The notes under the pieces were generated by a model, which was not told the origin of the DNA, searched no databases, and saw only the letters and a list, made by a program, of their open reading frames with translations. Positions 34,267 to 42,488 of a stretch of 64,000 bases of DNA are shown piece by piece. Both the position numbers and the translations under genes were made by a program. Origin of the DNA: Stenotrophomonas sp. SAU14A_NAIMI4_8. GTDB lineage: Bacteria > Pseudomonadota > Gammaproteobacteria > Xanthomonadales > Xanthomonadaceae. The first letter of the stretch is position 1, and each line of letters begins with the position of its first letter. The stretch lies in contig NZ_CP025999.1 of assembly GCF_003086695.1 (NCBI RefSeq), forward strand, positions 1,414,820-1,478,819, given 5' to 3'.

Positions 34267-36075
34267 TCACTCGATCGGCTGGTCCAGCATCAGCTGGCGG
34301 GCGAAACGCACCGGCGGTGCGCCGTAGGACAGCATCTGGTCGTGGTAGGCCTTCAGGTTGAACTTGTCGCCCAGCTTGTCCTGCATCGCCTTGCGGGTGT
34401 CGAAGTGTTCCTGCGCACCGACAAAGTAGGTCGGCAGCTGCGCCGAGGTCAGCTGTGCGCGCACCCACTTGCCCGAGGCTTCGCTTTCCTGCTGGAACGC
34501 GTCGTGGGTCATCAGGTGCATCGCCTTCTCGCGATCCCAGTTGTCCACGTGCACGCCCTGGTCCAGGATCGCGTTGGAGATGGTGCGCAGGTAGAACTTC
34601 AGCTGCACCAGGTGGAACAGCGGGTCGTTGTTGAGGTAACCCTGCTCCTGCATCATGCGCTCGGTGTAGACCGCCCAGCCTTCGGCGAACAGGCCCGAAC
34701 GCAGCACGGCGCGCAGGGTGGAGGGGAACTTGGCCGAGTGCCAGCCTTCCAGGTAATGGCCCGGCGTGCCTTCGTGGATGCTCAGCAGGTGGATCATGCG
34801 CGAGTTGTATTCGCGCAGGAACGAATCGACCTGCTTGTCATTCCAGTCGTCGGGAATGGGCGAGACCGCGTAGAAGGTCTTCAGGTTCTTGTCCAGCGGG
34901 CCCGGCGAATCGCAGTAGGCCACGGCCACGCCGCGCTGGAATTCGGGCATCAGGATGATGTCCACCGGTGCATCGGGCAGGGTCATCAGATCGTGTTCGC
35001 GCACGAACGCGGTGGACTGCTCCAGCGCGGCCTTGGCATCGTCCACCACCTTGTCGCGTGCCGGCTTGTCGGCGTAGGCCAGCTCCAGCGCCGCTTCGAT
35101 CGCCTTCTGCTGCTGCTCGTCGGTCGGCTGGGCCGGCATCTCCGGTGCGCCCGGCTTGTCCTTCAGCACGGTCTGCGCGATGCCGTACATATCCTCACGC
35201 ACGCGCTTGAGTTCGGCACGCGCGCGCTCGCCGATCTCCTGCCGCGACAGCGAGGAATTCAGCGCGAACTTCAGCTTCTGGTCGTACTTTTCCGCACCGA
35301 TGCGGAAGTCGCCCTTGGCATTGGGCACCAGGGTCTTGTCCAGCCAGGTCTGCTGCTCGTCCACGGCCTTCTTCAGGCCATCGATGGCCGCCTGCAGGCG
35401 CTGCTGGTCGGCCTGCGGCAGTTCACCGATATGCGGGGTGATGAAGGTATCGACGATGCTGAGGATGCCCTTGTTCTGCTTGGCCACCGTCTCGGCGTGG
35501 ATCTTCGGCACGCGTGCCGGGTCCAGGTTCTCGCGCGCCTGGGCGAAGATCGCCGGCAGCTTTTCCATGCGTGCGGTGGCCGACTTCAGTCGCTCGGGCA
35601 GCGGGGCGAATTCGCGGGCCATCAGGCCGTAGATCGCACTGCCGGCCAGGCCGTTGTACATCTGCGGGTCCCACTTGCCCGACTGCAGCACTTCGGCGTT
35701 CCAGATTTCCGACTGCAGCTGGTTGCGCAGGATCGCCGCGTCCACCTGGTTTTCGCGGCCCAGCTTGGCCACTTCGATCTTGTCCAGCTCGCCCAGCAGC
35801 GCCTTGTAGGCGGCCACTGTCTTCTGCTGGCCGGCGGCGCTCAGGTCGTCGATATCGCTGTCATAGCGGTGGTCGCCGATCTGGGTGGCGCTGACCGGCG
35901 ACAGCTGCATCCAGGTATCCAGGGCGCGCTTGGACAGATCGGCGAAGGCTGCATCGGCGGCCTGGTCAGCGGCCTGCTGGCCGGCGGCCGGGGTGGAGGC
36001 GTTGGTCGGGGCGTCGGCCGGCTGGCAACCGGCCAGGGCGGCAACCAGAGCAAGGGCAAGAAGATGCGGGCGCAT
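34267..36075 (-). CDS. DUF885-family lipoprotein, putative metallopeptidase
   Basis: A 602-aa predicted lipoprotein with lipobox ALVAALAGC (Cys17), followed by a short Ala/Gln/Thr-rich linker. The body matches DUF885 proteins, mostly helical, with the conserved HEGTPGH at 434-440, which resembles a zinc peptidase site. Other typical stretches are QIGDHRYDSDIDD near the start and FAEGWAVYTERMMQEQG. The family is thought to contain peptidases, but substrates are unknown. The ATG at 36075 is chosen because it gives the lipoprotein signal; an upstream ATG at 36189 gives none. Confidence 0.85.
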   Translation of the reverse strand: MRPHLLALALVAALAGCQPADAPTNASTPAAGQQAADQAADAAFADLSKRALDTWMQLSPVSATQIGDHRYDSDIDDLSAAGQQKTVAAYKALLGELDKIEVAKLGRENQVDAAILRNQLQSEIWNAEVLQSGKWDPQMYNGLAGSAIYGLMAREFAPLPERLKSATARMEKLPAIFAQARENLDPARVPKIHAETVAKQNKGILSIVDTFITPHIGELPQADQQRLQAAIDGLKKAVDEQQTWLDKTLVPNAKGDFRIGAEKYDQKLKFALNSSLSRQEIGERARAELKRVREDMYGIAQTVLKDKPGAPEMPAQPTDEQQQKAIEAALELAYADKPARDKVVDDAKAALEQSTAFVREHDLMTLPDAPVDIILMPEFQRGVAVAYCDSPGPLDKNLKTFYAVSPIPDDWNDKQVDSFLREYNSRMIHLLSIHEGTPGHYLEGWHSAKFPSTLRAVLRSGLFAEGWAVYTERMMQEQGYLNNDPLFHLVQLKFYLRTISNAILDQGVHVDNWDREKAMHLMTHDAFQQESEASGKWVRAQLTSAQLPTYFVGAQEHFDTRKAMQDKLGDKFNLKAYHDQMLSYGAPPVRFARQLMLDQPIE

Positions 36076-36187
36076 CAGGCGTTCCTGTACGGGGTCAAAC
36101 CCCGAGCATAGGCCGCCGGGGCTGCTTTGTCCCCCTGCCATAGGATTACCATGTGCGCCACAGGGAATCTTCATTGGAGCGCAGGAC

Positions 36188-37003
36188 ATGCAGGAACAGG
36201 GACGCGGCCGCTACGGCACGATGGCGGTGATGGCCAAGGGGGCGCTGCTGGCGCTGGCCCTGGCCGGCTGTGCAAAAAACGGTGAAATGGCCGCCGATGC
36301 CGGCGGTGTCGCCGCTGCCGCGGTCGCTTCACCGGAAGGCGCGTTCCTGGCCTACGAGCACGACGTGCAGGTGCAGCTGCCGGCCGAGCAGATCGCGCCG
36401 CGCATCCAGCAGATCGCGCAGGCTTGCCAGAGCGCGAAGTTCGGCGATTGCGCAGTCCTGCAGGTCAACCAGCGCAGCGGCGAGCGCCCCGATGGCGAGG
36501 TGCGCGTGCGCATTGCGCCCAAGGGCACCGAACCGCTGATCGCGCTGGCCGGCGAAGGTGGCAACGTGCAGTCGCGCAACACCCGTGCCGAAGACCTGGC
36601 CCAGCAGGTGGCCGATACCGCGCTGACCAAGGCGCGGCTGGAAAAGGAACACGCGCGCCTGCTGAGCTACCAGGACCGCAAGGACCTGAAGGTGGAAGAA
36701 CTGCTGGCGGTCACCGCGCGGCTGTCTGAAATCGAGGCGGGCGTGGAGCAGGCCAACAAGGACAGTGCACAGCAGCGCCGACGCATCGACACGCAGCTGG
36801 TGACGGTGCACTTCGGCACGACCTCGGGCCAGCGCAGCCGCAGCGAGATCGGTGAAGCGCTGAGTGAATCGGGCAGCATCCTCAGCACCAGCGTGGCCTT
36901 CCTGATCCGCGCGGCCGCCGCGTTGCTGCCGGTGGCGATCATCGCGCTGCTGTGTGGCTGGGGCATCCGCACCTGGTGGCGCCGCCGCCGTCGCAAGGCC
37001 TGA
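36188..37003 (+). CDS. DUF4349-domain membrane protein
   Basis: A 271-aa protein. A lipobox-like LALALAGC lies near residues 20-27. A DUF4349 body with YEHDVQVQLPAEQIAPRI follows, then a coiled-coil region (about 145-205, KARLEKEHARLLSYQDRKD), and a C-terminal membrane helix (about 240-260) before a WRRRRRKA tail. DUF4349 proteins have no established role. The ATG at 36188 has a GGAGCGCAGGAC leader. It diverges from the DUF885 gene across 112 bp. Confidence 0.8.
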   Translation: MQEQGRGRYGTMAVMAKGALLALALAGCAKNGEMAADAGGVAAAAVASPEGAFLAYEHDVQVQLPAEQIAPRIQQIAQACQSAKFGDCAVLQVNQRSGERPDGEVRVRIAPKGTEPLIALAGEGGNVQSRNTRAEDLAQQVADTALTKARLEKEHARLLSYQDRKDLKVEELLAVTARLSEIEAGVEQANKDSAQQRRRIDTQLVTVHFGTTSGQRSRSEIGEALSESGSILSTSVAFLIRAAAALLPVAIIALLCGWGIRTWWRRRRRKA

Positions 37004-37020
37004 CCGGCCCCGCAGTGCAG

Positions 37021-37044
37021 GTAGCGCCGGGCCATGCCCGGCGA
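37021..37044 (+). repeat. SMAG element (GCGCCGGGC type)
   Basis: GTAGCGCCGGGCCATGCCCG plus GCGA in the convergent gap between the DUF4349 gene and a small acidic protein gene. Confidence 0.88.
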
Positions 37045-37048
37045 CGCC

Positions 37049-37342
37049 TCAACCCTCGTCGGTCTCGTATTCGACGAACACATCCAGCTCCAACGCCAGC
37101 TCCTGCACCGCATCGCGCACCTTCTGCGCGGTGCTTTCGTTGCCCACTTCCACTTCCAGTTCATGGATGCCCGGACCGATATCGTCCGACAGGCCGGCCG
37201 AACTGGAATCGTCGTCATCCATGTGCGGCATCAGGTCGTCGGTTTCTTCAACGTGCTCGATGCCTTCCAGCCCCAGCAGCAGATCGCTGATGGCGCGGGC
37301 ATCGTCTTCGGTTCCGGTGATTCGCAGTCGCAGCATGGACAT
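37049..37342 (-). CDS. Small acidic protein of unknown function
   Basis: A 97-aa protein, strongly acidic, with alternating beta and helix segments that suggest a ferredoxin-like fold: LRLRITGTEDDARAISDLLL, then HELEVEVGN and VRDAVQELALELDVFVEY. A central HMDDDDSSSAGLSDD loop is probably flexible. I do not recognise the family. The ATG at 37342 starts MSMLRLRI; the Met two codons later is an alternative. It lies 69 bp downstream of the lysR-type gene on the same strand. Confidence 0.7.
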   Translation of the reverse strand: MSMLRLRITGTEDDARAISDLLLGLEGIEHVEETDDLMPHMDDDDSSSAGLSDDIGPGIHELEVEVGNESTAQKVRDAVQELALELDVFVEYETDEG

Positions 37343-37411
37343 GGCAGTGGCACGTGGTGGGAGTTCAGCGCAGCGTAGCCAGCGGCAGGCAAAGACCGGG
37401 TGAGGGCGCTG

Positions 37412-38356
37412 TCAGCCGACGGTCGGTGTGCGGCCCAGCAGGCTGTCGGGCAGTGCGGGAATGGGCGTGCGCTCGTCGTGTGCCTGCGCCAGCAGCCAGT
37501 CGATGAACACGCGCGCCGCCGGGCCGGGAGGCTGCCCTTCGGCGTGCACCACGTAATAGCTGTAGCGCGCCTTCATCGCAGGGCCCGGCAGGCGCACCAC
37601 TTCGTAGCGCTGCAGGTAGGGCTGGGCGATGTGGGTGCGTGCCAGCACCGCGCCCATGCCATATACCGCCGCGCGCATCGCATCGGTGCTGTCGGCGAAG
37701 GTATGCATGGGCGGCAGCGGCGAGGGCGGGCGCACCCCGGCGTGACGGAACCAGTCGCGCCAGCCCTGTGGTGACAGATCGCTCAGCAGCGGCAGATCGG
37801 CGATGCGTGCCGGCTCGTCCAGCGTTTCCACCCCGGCCAGCGCCGGTGAGGCCACCGGGAACAGCTGGTCGTCCATCAGGTGCTGCGCGTGCAGTCCCGG
37901 CCATTGGCCCAGACCGTAGCGGATACCGACTTCCGGGCCGCTGTCGTCGTAGCGGTCCAGGCCGCTGCCGGTGTGCAGTTCGATGCGGATCTGCGGATGG
38001 GCCTGGGTGAAGCGCGGCAGGCGCGGCAGCAGCCAGCAGTACGACAGCGACCGCAGCGTGGTCACCCGCAGGGTCACGCTGTCGGCGTCGGGCTGCAGAT
38101 GGTGGGCCACCGCGGCCACATCGGTAAACGCGGCGCTGGCGGCGTCGGCCAGCTGGCGCCCCTCGGCGGTCAGGCGCACCCCGCGCGCATGGCGCAGGAA
38201 CAGGCGGGTTTCCAGCACCTCTTCCAGGCGGCGCACGTGGTGACTGACCGCGCTGGCGGTCAGGTGCAGTTCCTGCGCGGCCTGGGCGAAGTTCTGGTGG
38301 CGTGCGGCCACCGCGAAGACGGCCAGTGCAGGCAGCAGGGAAGGGCGTAGCAGCAT
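37412..38356 (-). CDS. LysR-family transcriptional regulator (GcvA-like)
   Basis: A 314-aa regulator. The N-terminal helix-turn-helix covers residues 6-65 (LAVFAVAARHQNFAQAAQEL, HLTASAVSHHVRRLEEVL). The co-inducer domain follows and ends near residue 300; the architecture is closest to GcvA/AmpR-type members. The ATG at 38356 is placed at the conserved N terminus MLLRPSLLPAL. It diverges from an EamA transporter gene over 115 bp, the classical arrangement for a LysR protein controlling its neighbour. CCATATTTGTGG near 38366 is a possible site with a T-N11-A pattern. Confidence 0.88.
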   Translation of the reverse strand: MLLRPSLLPALAVFAVAARHQNFAQAAQELHLTASAVSHHVRRLEEVLETRLFLRHARGVRLTAEGRQLADAASAAFTDVAAVAHHLQPDADSVTLRVTTLRSLSYCWLLPRLPRFTQAHPQIRIELHTGSGLDRYDDSGPEVGIRYGLGQWPGLHAQHLMDDQLFPVASPALAGVETLDEPARIADLPLLSDLSPQGWRDWFRHAGVRPPSPLPPMHTFADSTDAMRAAVYGMGAVLARTHIAQPYLQRYEVVRLPGPAMKARYSYYVVHAEGQPPGPAARVFIDWLLAQAHDERTPIPALPDSLLGRTPTVG

Positions 38357-38471
38357 GTCCAGCCTCAAACCATATTTGTGGCTGGCAGCGATACTACGCG
38401 CTTGTGTGGCAGGCGTCTGCGGCCGATGCTGTGTGCCCGGTGGTTTGACAGACGATGGACGGAGGCAGCAC

Positions 38472-39344
38472 ATGAATGCGGTACCACAGGTGGCCGAGCG
38501 CGATTGGCGCACGCCGCTGGAACTGACCCTGCTCGGCGCCATCTGGGGCTGCTCGTTCCTGTTCATGCGCGTGGCCGTGCCCTCGTTCGGGCCGTTCGCG
38601 CTGGTGGAGGTGCGTCTGGTGCTGGGCGCACTGGTGCTGATGCCGTTCCTGTGGCGCGCCCGTGCGCAGTTCCCGCCGCGCCGCTGGCTGTGGCTGGCGC
38701 CGATCGGACTGATCAACTCGGCATTGCCGTTCGTGCTGTTTGCCTATTCGGCCGAGCAAGCGCCGGCGGCGATCGGTGCGATCTGCAATGCGATGACGGT
38801 GTTGTTCGCCGCGCTGATCGCGTTCCTGTTCTTCGGCGAAAAGATCGGCGTGCGTCGCGCCGGCGCGCTGCTGGTCGGCTTTGCTGGCGTGGTGGTGCTG
38901 GCCACGGCCAAGGTGTCGGGCCTGAGCATCGGCATGGCCGTGCTGGCAGGCGCCGCGGCGTCGCTGCTGTATGGGCTGGGGGTGAACCTGGTGAAGCGGC
39001 ACATGACCGGCCTGCCATCGGCGGCCGCCGCTGCCGCGACCCTGGGCTGTGCCTCGTTGTGGATGCTGCCGATGGCGGTAACGCATTGGCCGCAAGGCGC
39101 CATTCCGCTGAAGGCCTGGGGCGCCGCCATCACGCTGGGCGTGGCCTGCACCGGCCTGGCGTTCCTGATGTTCTATCGCCTGATCGGCCGCATCGGCCCG
39201 TCACGCGCGTCCACGGTGACCTATCTGATTCCGCTGTTCGGCGCCGCCTTCGCGTGGTTGTTCCTGGGCGAACCGGTGACGTTGCAGATGCTGATTGCCG
39301 GTGGATTGATCCTGGGCAGCGTGGCGGTCAGCCAGAAGAGCTGA
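38472..39344 (+). CDS. EamA/DMT-family transporter
   Basis: A 290-aa membrane protein with ten predicted helices in two EamA repeats: LTLLGAIWGCSFLFMRVAVP at the start of the first and LLYGLGVNLVKRHM at the junction, ending TLQMLIAGGLILGSVAV. The ATG at 38472 precedes a short cytoplasmic tail. Its expression is probably controlled by the divergent LysR-type regulator. Substrate unknown; the family exports metabolites such as amino acids. It is a different branch from the EamA gene near 28 kb. Confidence 0.87.
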   Translation: MNAVPQVAERDWRTPLELTLLGAIWGCSFLFMRVAVPSFGPFALVEVRLVLGALVLMPFLWRARAQFPPRRWLWLAPIGLINSALPFVLFAYSAEQAPAAIGAICNAMTVLFAALIAFLFFGEKIGVRRAGALLVGFAGVVVLATAKVSGLSIGMAVLAGAAASLLYGLGVNLVKRHMTGLPSAAAAAATLGCASLWMLPMAVTHWPQGAIPLKAWGAAITLGVACTGLAFLMFYRLIGRIGPSRASTVTYLIPLFGAAFAWLFLGEPVTLQMLIAGGLILGSVAVSQKS

Positions 39345-39367
39345 GGTTCATCGGCGTGCACCCGCCG

Positions 39368-39557
39368 GTAGCGCCGGGCCGTGCCCGGCGAGCGCAGCGG
39401 CCGATGTTGACCTTCGTGCGCACCCGCCGGGCATGGCCCGGCGCTACCGACGCGTGCGCGGGCAAAGAAAAGTGACGCCCATGAACAATGATGTGCCTTC
39501 AGCATGTGCCACGCACCGAACCCGTCGCGGCACTCGCCGGGCATGGCCCGGCGCTAC
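39368..39557. repeat. Three SMAG elements (GCGCCGGGC type)
   Basis: Copies lie at 39368-39393 (plus), 39425-39447 (minus) and 39533-39557 (minus). The last supplies the TAG stop of the cyclophilin gene. They occupy most of the 209-bp convergent gap. Confidence 0.9.
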
Positions 39558-40456
39558 CGCACCGGCACCGGGATGTTGCACAGGTCGATATGCCCGGCCG
39601 GGCGCTTGTAGAAATCATCCACGCGGTTGCGCCGTGCTTCCACCGTGTCGGCGAAGGTCTTTGAATCGGTACGCAGCACCTGGATCGCGGTGCGCTCGGC
39701 CGCGGGCACGTCGCTGGCGCGGCGGATCGATATGATCGGCGTGCGCAGCTTCGGGTCTGCATAGAAGCCCATCGGCGCCGGTCCGCGCGGAATCGCGCTC
39801 AGCAGTTCCATGCCTTTCAGCACGCGGCCAACCAAGGTGATGTTGCGGTCGAGCTGGCGCGGCGACTGGCCGGTCACCACGTACAGCTCGGCGCCGATGC
39901 TGCTGTCTTCCTCATTGCTGCGGCCCGCGCCGAGCATGCCGTAGCAATGCGCCAGCCAGGCCTTGCCGGACTGCGGGTCCTGGCCCACCGGGAAGCCATC
40001 AACGAAGCCGGTCTGCGCGGCCCAGCCGTCGCGGTCGGGCAATACGCTCACCTTCAGGCCAGTGCTGGCGCGTTCGAATTCGGCCGGCAGCTTGCGCGCG
40101 GCGCTTCCGAACGGCTTGGCCTTGGCTGCGTCGTCGGCGTCGGCATCGCCGAACTGCACCACGAAGTTGTCCTGCGAACGGTAGATGCTGGTGCCATCCC
40201 AGAAATGCTCGTGGGCGAAGGTCTGGATGTTGGCCACATGGCGCGGTGCAAACTGCGGCGCCAGTTCGATGATCACCCGCCCGGCCGGCAGATCCATGTA
40301 CAGCAGGTTGGCCGGGTCCGGGGTGCGCCAATCGCTGGCCGCGGAAGCATCAAGGATCTGCTGCGGGCTGCGATAGGGCGTGGCAGCGCTGGCCAGGGCG
40401 GGCAGCAGGCAGGCGAGGGCGAGGGCGGTCATGGCAGTGCGAAGGCGGTGCGGCAT
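39554..40456 (-). CDS. Exported cyclophilin-type peptidyl-prolyl isomerase
   Basis: A 300-aa protein with a signal peptide (LPALASA/AT) and a cyclophilin domain (about residues 45-250), with [20 protein letters not shown], the catalytic-type FWDGTSIYR and FVVQFGD. The segment [20 protein letters not shown] stands in for the usual MANAG region, so catalytic efficiency is uncertain. A 50-residue extension follows the domain. It is expected in the periplasm as a folding helper. The TAG stop at 39554-39556 belongs to a SMAG repeat. Confidence 0.87.
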   Translation of the reverse strand: MPHRLRTAMTALALACLLPALASAATPYRSPQQILDASAASDWRTPDPANLLYMDLPAGRVIIELAPQFAPRHVANIQTFAHEHFWDGTSIYRSQDNFVVQFGDADADDAAKAKPFGSAARKLPAEFERASTGLKVSVLPDRDGWAAQTGFVDGFPVGQDPQSGKAWLAHCYGMLGAGRSNEEDSSIGAELYVVTGQSPRQLDRNITLVGRVLKGMELLSAIPRGPAPMGFYADPKLRTPIISIRRASDVPAAERTAIQVLRTDSKTFADTVEARRNRVDDFYKRPAGHIDLCNIPVPVR

Positions 40457-40558
40457 GGGATCCCCGGAACATGAACGAGGGTTTGATTCTGCGCGAGCAG
40501 ACCATGGACGCGCCAGCCGGCAAGGTGACTAACGACACATTCGCTATACCGGACTTCA

Positions 40559-40583
40559 CACTACTGTTGACTCCAACATAGTG
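40559..40583 (+). promoter_or_regulatory. Putative PadR operator
   Basis: Dyad CACTACTGTTG / CCAACATAGTG around a 3-bp centre, 12 bp before the padR start. Apart from one extra base in the left half the arms match. A -10-like TATACC lies just upstream, near 40545, so binding would block transcription. Confidence 0.6.
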
Positions 40584-40594
40584 GAGGGCCGGCC

Positions 40595-40960
40595 ATGTCC
40601 GACGACGATGTCCACCTGAAGAAGTTCCAGAAGGAGCTCAGCGCCGGCACGGTGTCGCTGGCCCTGCTGGCGGTACTGGCCCGGGCCGGGGAGCCGCTGT
40701 ACGGCTACCTGATCGCCAAGGAGCTGGAGCGCGTGGGCGAGGGCGTGCTGAGTGGCAAGCAGAGCGCGCTGTACCCGGTGCTGCGCAACCTGGAAGGCGC
40801 CGGCCTGCTGGAAAGCCATGTCGAGCCGTCCAGCAGTGGCCCACCGCGCCGCTACTACCGCATCAATGAACGTGGCCACGAGGTGCTGGCGCAGTGGCGC
40901 CAGGCCTGGCAGGCCACCCGCGATTCCGTCGATTCCGTGTTGGAGGGGGTACCGCAATGA
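40595..40960 (+). CDS. PadR-family transcriptional regulator
   Basis: A 121-aa winged-helix regulator. The PadR core is clear: TVSLALLAVLARAGEPLYGYLIAKELE, then GKQSALYPVLRNLEGAGLLE and the wing PPRRYYRINERGHEVL. There is no separate ligand domain beyond the C-terminal helix. The stop overlaps the next start as ATGA, so it is co-translated with the DUF1700-like membrane protein. That pairing is common and usually means the regulator controls its partner. A dyad just upstream suggests autorepression. Confidence 0.92.
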   Translation: MSDDDVHLKKFQKELSAGTVSLALLAVLARAGEPLYGYLIAKELERVGEGVLSGKQSALYPVLRNLEGAGLLESHVEPSSSGPPRRYYRINERGHEVLAQWRQAWQATRDSVDSVLEGVPQ

Positions 40961-41934
40961 ACGACCTGAACCTGGCAGGCACGGCCCTGCCCACCACCAT
41001 TGCCCAGTATCTGGCGCAGCTGCGGGCGGCGCTGGAAGGGGCCGACCCTGCCATGGTGCAGGATGCCCTGTACGACGCCGAGGAATACCTGCGCTCGGAG
41101 CTGGCCGCGCAGTCCGGTCGCAGCGAAGCCGAGGTGATTGCCGATGTGGCCGGCAGCTATGGCGCGCCGCAGGAAGTGGCCGAGATCTACCGCGAAACCG
41201 AGGTGACCGTGAACCGCGCGCTGCGTACGCCGCGCGCCGACACCGCGCCGGTGCTGCGCGCGGCCGCCGAAGCCAGCGGGGCGGCACCTGCGGCCGCGCT
41301 GCCAGCGGCGAAGCCGCGTACCTGGTGGGCGCGCTTCTTCGGCGTCGTGCTGGACCCGCACACCTACGGCGCGCTGTTCTACATGCTGCTGTCGCTGGCC
41401 ACCGGCACGTTCTTCTTCACCTGGGTGGTGACCGGGCTGTCGCTGTCGCTGGGCCTGATGATCCTGATCATCGGCGTGCCGCTGACGGTGCTGTTCTTCG
41501 GTTCGGTACGCGGGCTGGCCCTGCTGGAAGGGCGGCTGGTGGAAGCGCTGCTGGGTGAGCGCATGCCGCGCCGGCCGCAGTACACCGATCGCAGCCGCAC
41601 GTGGCTGCAGCGCATTGGTGACATGTTCACCGACGGTCGTACCTGGCTGACGCTGCTGTACTTCCTCCTGATGCTGCCGCTGGGCATCGTGTACTTCACC
41701 ATCGCGGTCACCCTGCTGTCGGTGTCGCTGGCCTTCATCTGGTCGCCGGTGGCGGCGCTGTTCGATGCCACCGCGCCGAGCATCTACATCGATGGCACCA
41801 ACGTGCTGCCGCTGGCCGCAACGCCGGTGCTGGCCGTGGTCGGCGCGCTGCTGCTGCTGCTGACGATGCACCTGGCACGCGGCATCGGCAAGCTGCACGG
41901 CATGCTGGCCAAGCACCTGCTGGTGCGGCTGTAA
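40957..41934 (+). CDS. DUF1700/sensor-domain membrane protein paired with PadR
   Basis: A 325-aa protein. The N-terminal cytoplasmic helical domain (about 1-85, with ALYDAEEYLRSELAAQSGRS and VAGSYGAPQEVAEIYRE) is DUF1700-like. A Pro/Ala linker leads to a membrane part with about five or six helices (130-310), matching the putative sensor domain found next to PadR regulators. It may sense membrane stress, but this is inference from the pairing. The ATG at 40957 overlaps the padR stop by four bases. Confidence 0.84.
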   Translation: MNDLNLAGTALPTTIAQYLAQLRAALEGADPAMVQDALYDAEEYLRSELAAQSGRSEAEVIADVAGSYGAPQEVAEIYRETEVTVNRALRTPRADTAPVLRAAAEASGAAPAAALPAAKPRTWWARFFGVVLDPHTYGALFYMLLSLATGTFFFTWVVTGLSLSLGLMILIIGVPLTVLFFGSVRGLALLEGRLVEALLGERMPRRPQYTDRSRTWLQRIGDMFTDGRTWLTLLYFLLMLPLGIVYFTIAVTLLSVSLAFIWSPVAALFDATAPSIYIDGTNVLPLAATPVLAVVGALLLLLTMHLARGIGKLHGMLAKHLLVRL

Positions 41935-41952
41935 CCGTGCAGGCCCAGCGCC

Positions 41953-42477
41953 GGGGTCGGATCCCTGTTCGCAGAACAGGGCTCTGACCCCGTCATGTGC
42001 AGGGTGCAAGGTGCAGGGGTCAGAGCCCTTTCTGTTGGAAAGGGATCCGACCCCGACCGGGGCTTCGGCATGGGCGGCGAAGCGCAGGCGCGCCGCGCTG
42101 TGGTAGGTGCCAACCTTGGTTGGCACACACCATCAGACGTCGGGATTCATGGTAGGTGCAAGACGAAGGGGTCGGATCCCTGTTCGCAGAACAGGGCTCT
42201 GACCCCGTCACGTGCAGGGTGCAGGGGTCAGAGCCCTTTCCGTTGGAAAGGGATCCGACCCCGACCGGGGCTTCGGCATGGGCGGCGAAGCGCAGGCGCG
42301 CCGCGCTGTGGTAGGTGCCAACCTTGGTTGGCACGCACCATCAGACGTCGGTATTCACGGTAGGTGCAAGGCGAAGGGGTCGGATCCCTGCTCGCAGAAC
42401 AGGGCTCTGACCCCGTCATGTGCAGGGTGCAAGGTGCAGGGGTCAGAGCCCTTTCCGTTGGAAAGGGATCCGACCCC
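41953..42477. repeat. 210-bp tandem array of palindromes next to phaZ
   Basis: Unit starts are at 41953, 42168 and 42376, giving units of 215 and 208 bp plus a partial third. Each unit has an inverted pair of GGGGTC hairpins (41953-41991 and 42016-42054; 42168-42206 and 42224-42262; 42376-42414 and 42439-42477). The two full units also carry a 25-bp segment shared with phaZ and GGTAGGTGCCAACCTTGGTT. This explains nearly all of the 554-bp gap 41935-42488. Confidence 0.93.
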
Positions 42478-42488
42478 GAGGCCAAGGC

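Noticed and set aside
39361..39560. Possible small RNA from the palindrome-rich gap after the EamA gene
   Set aside because: It is explained by three SMAG copies; no promoter-terminator pair was seen.
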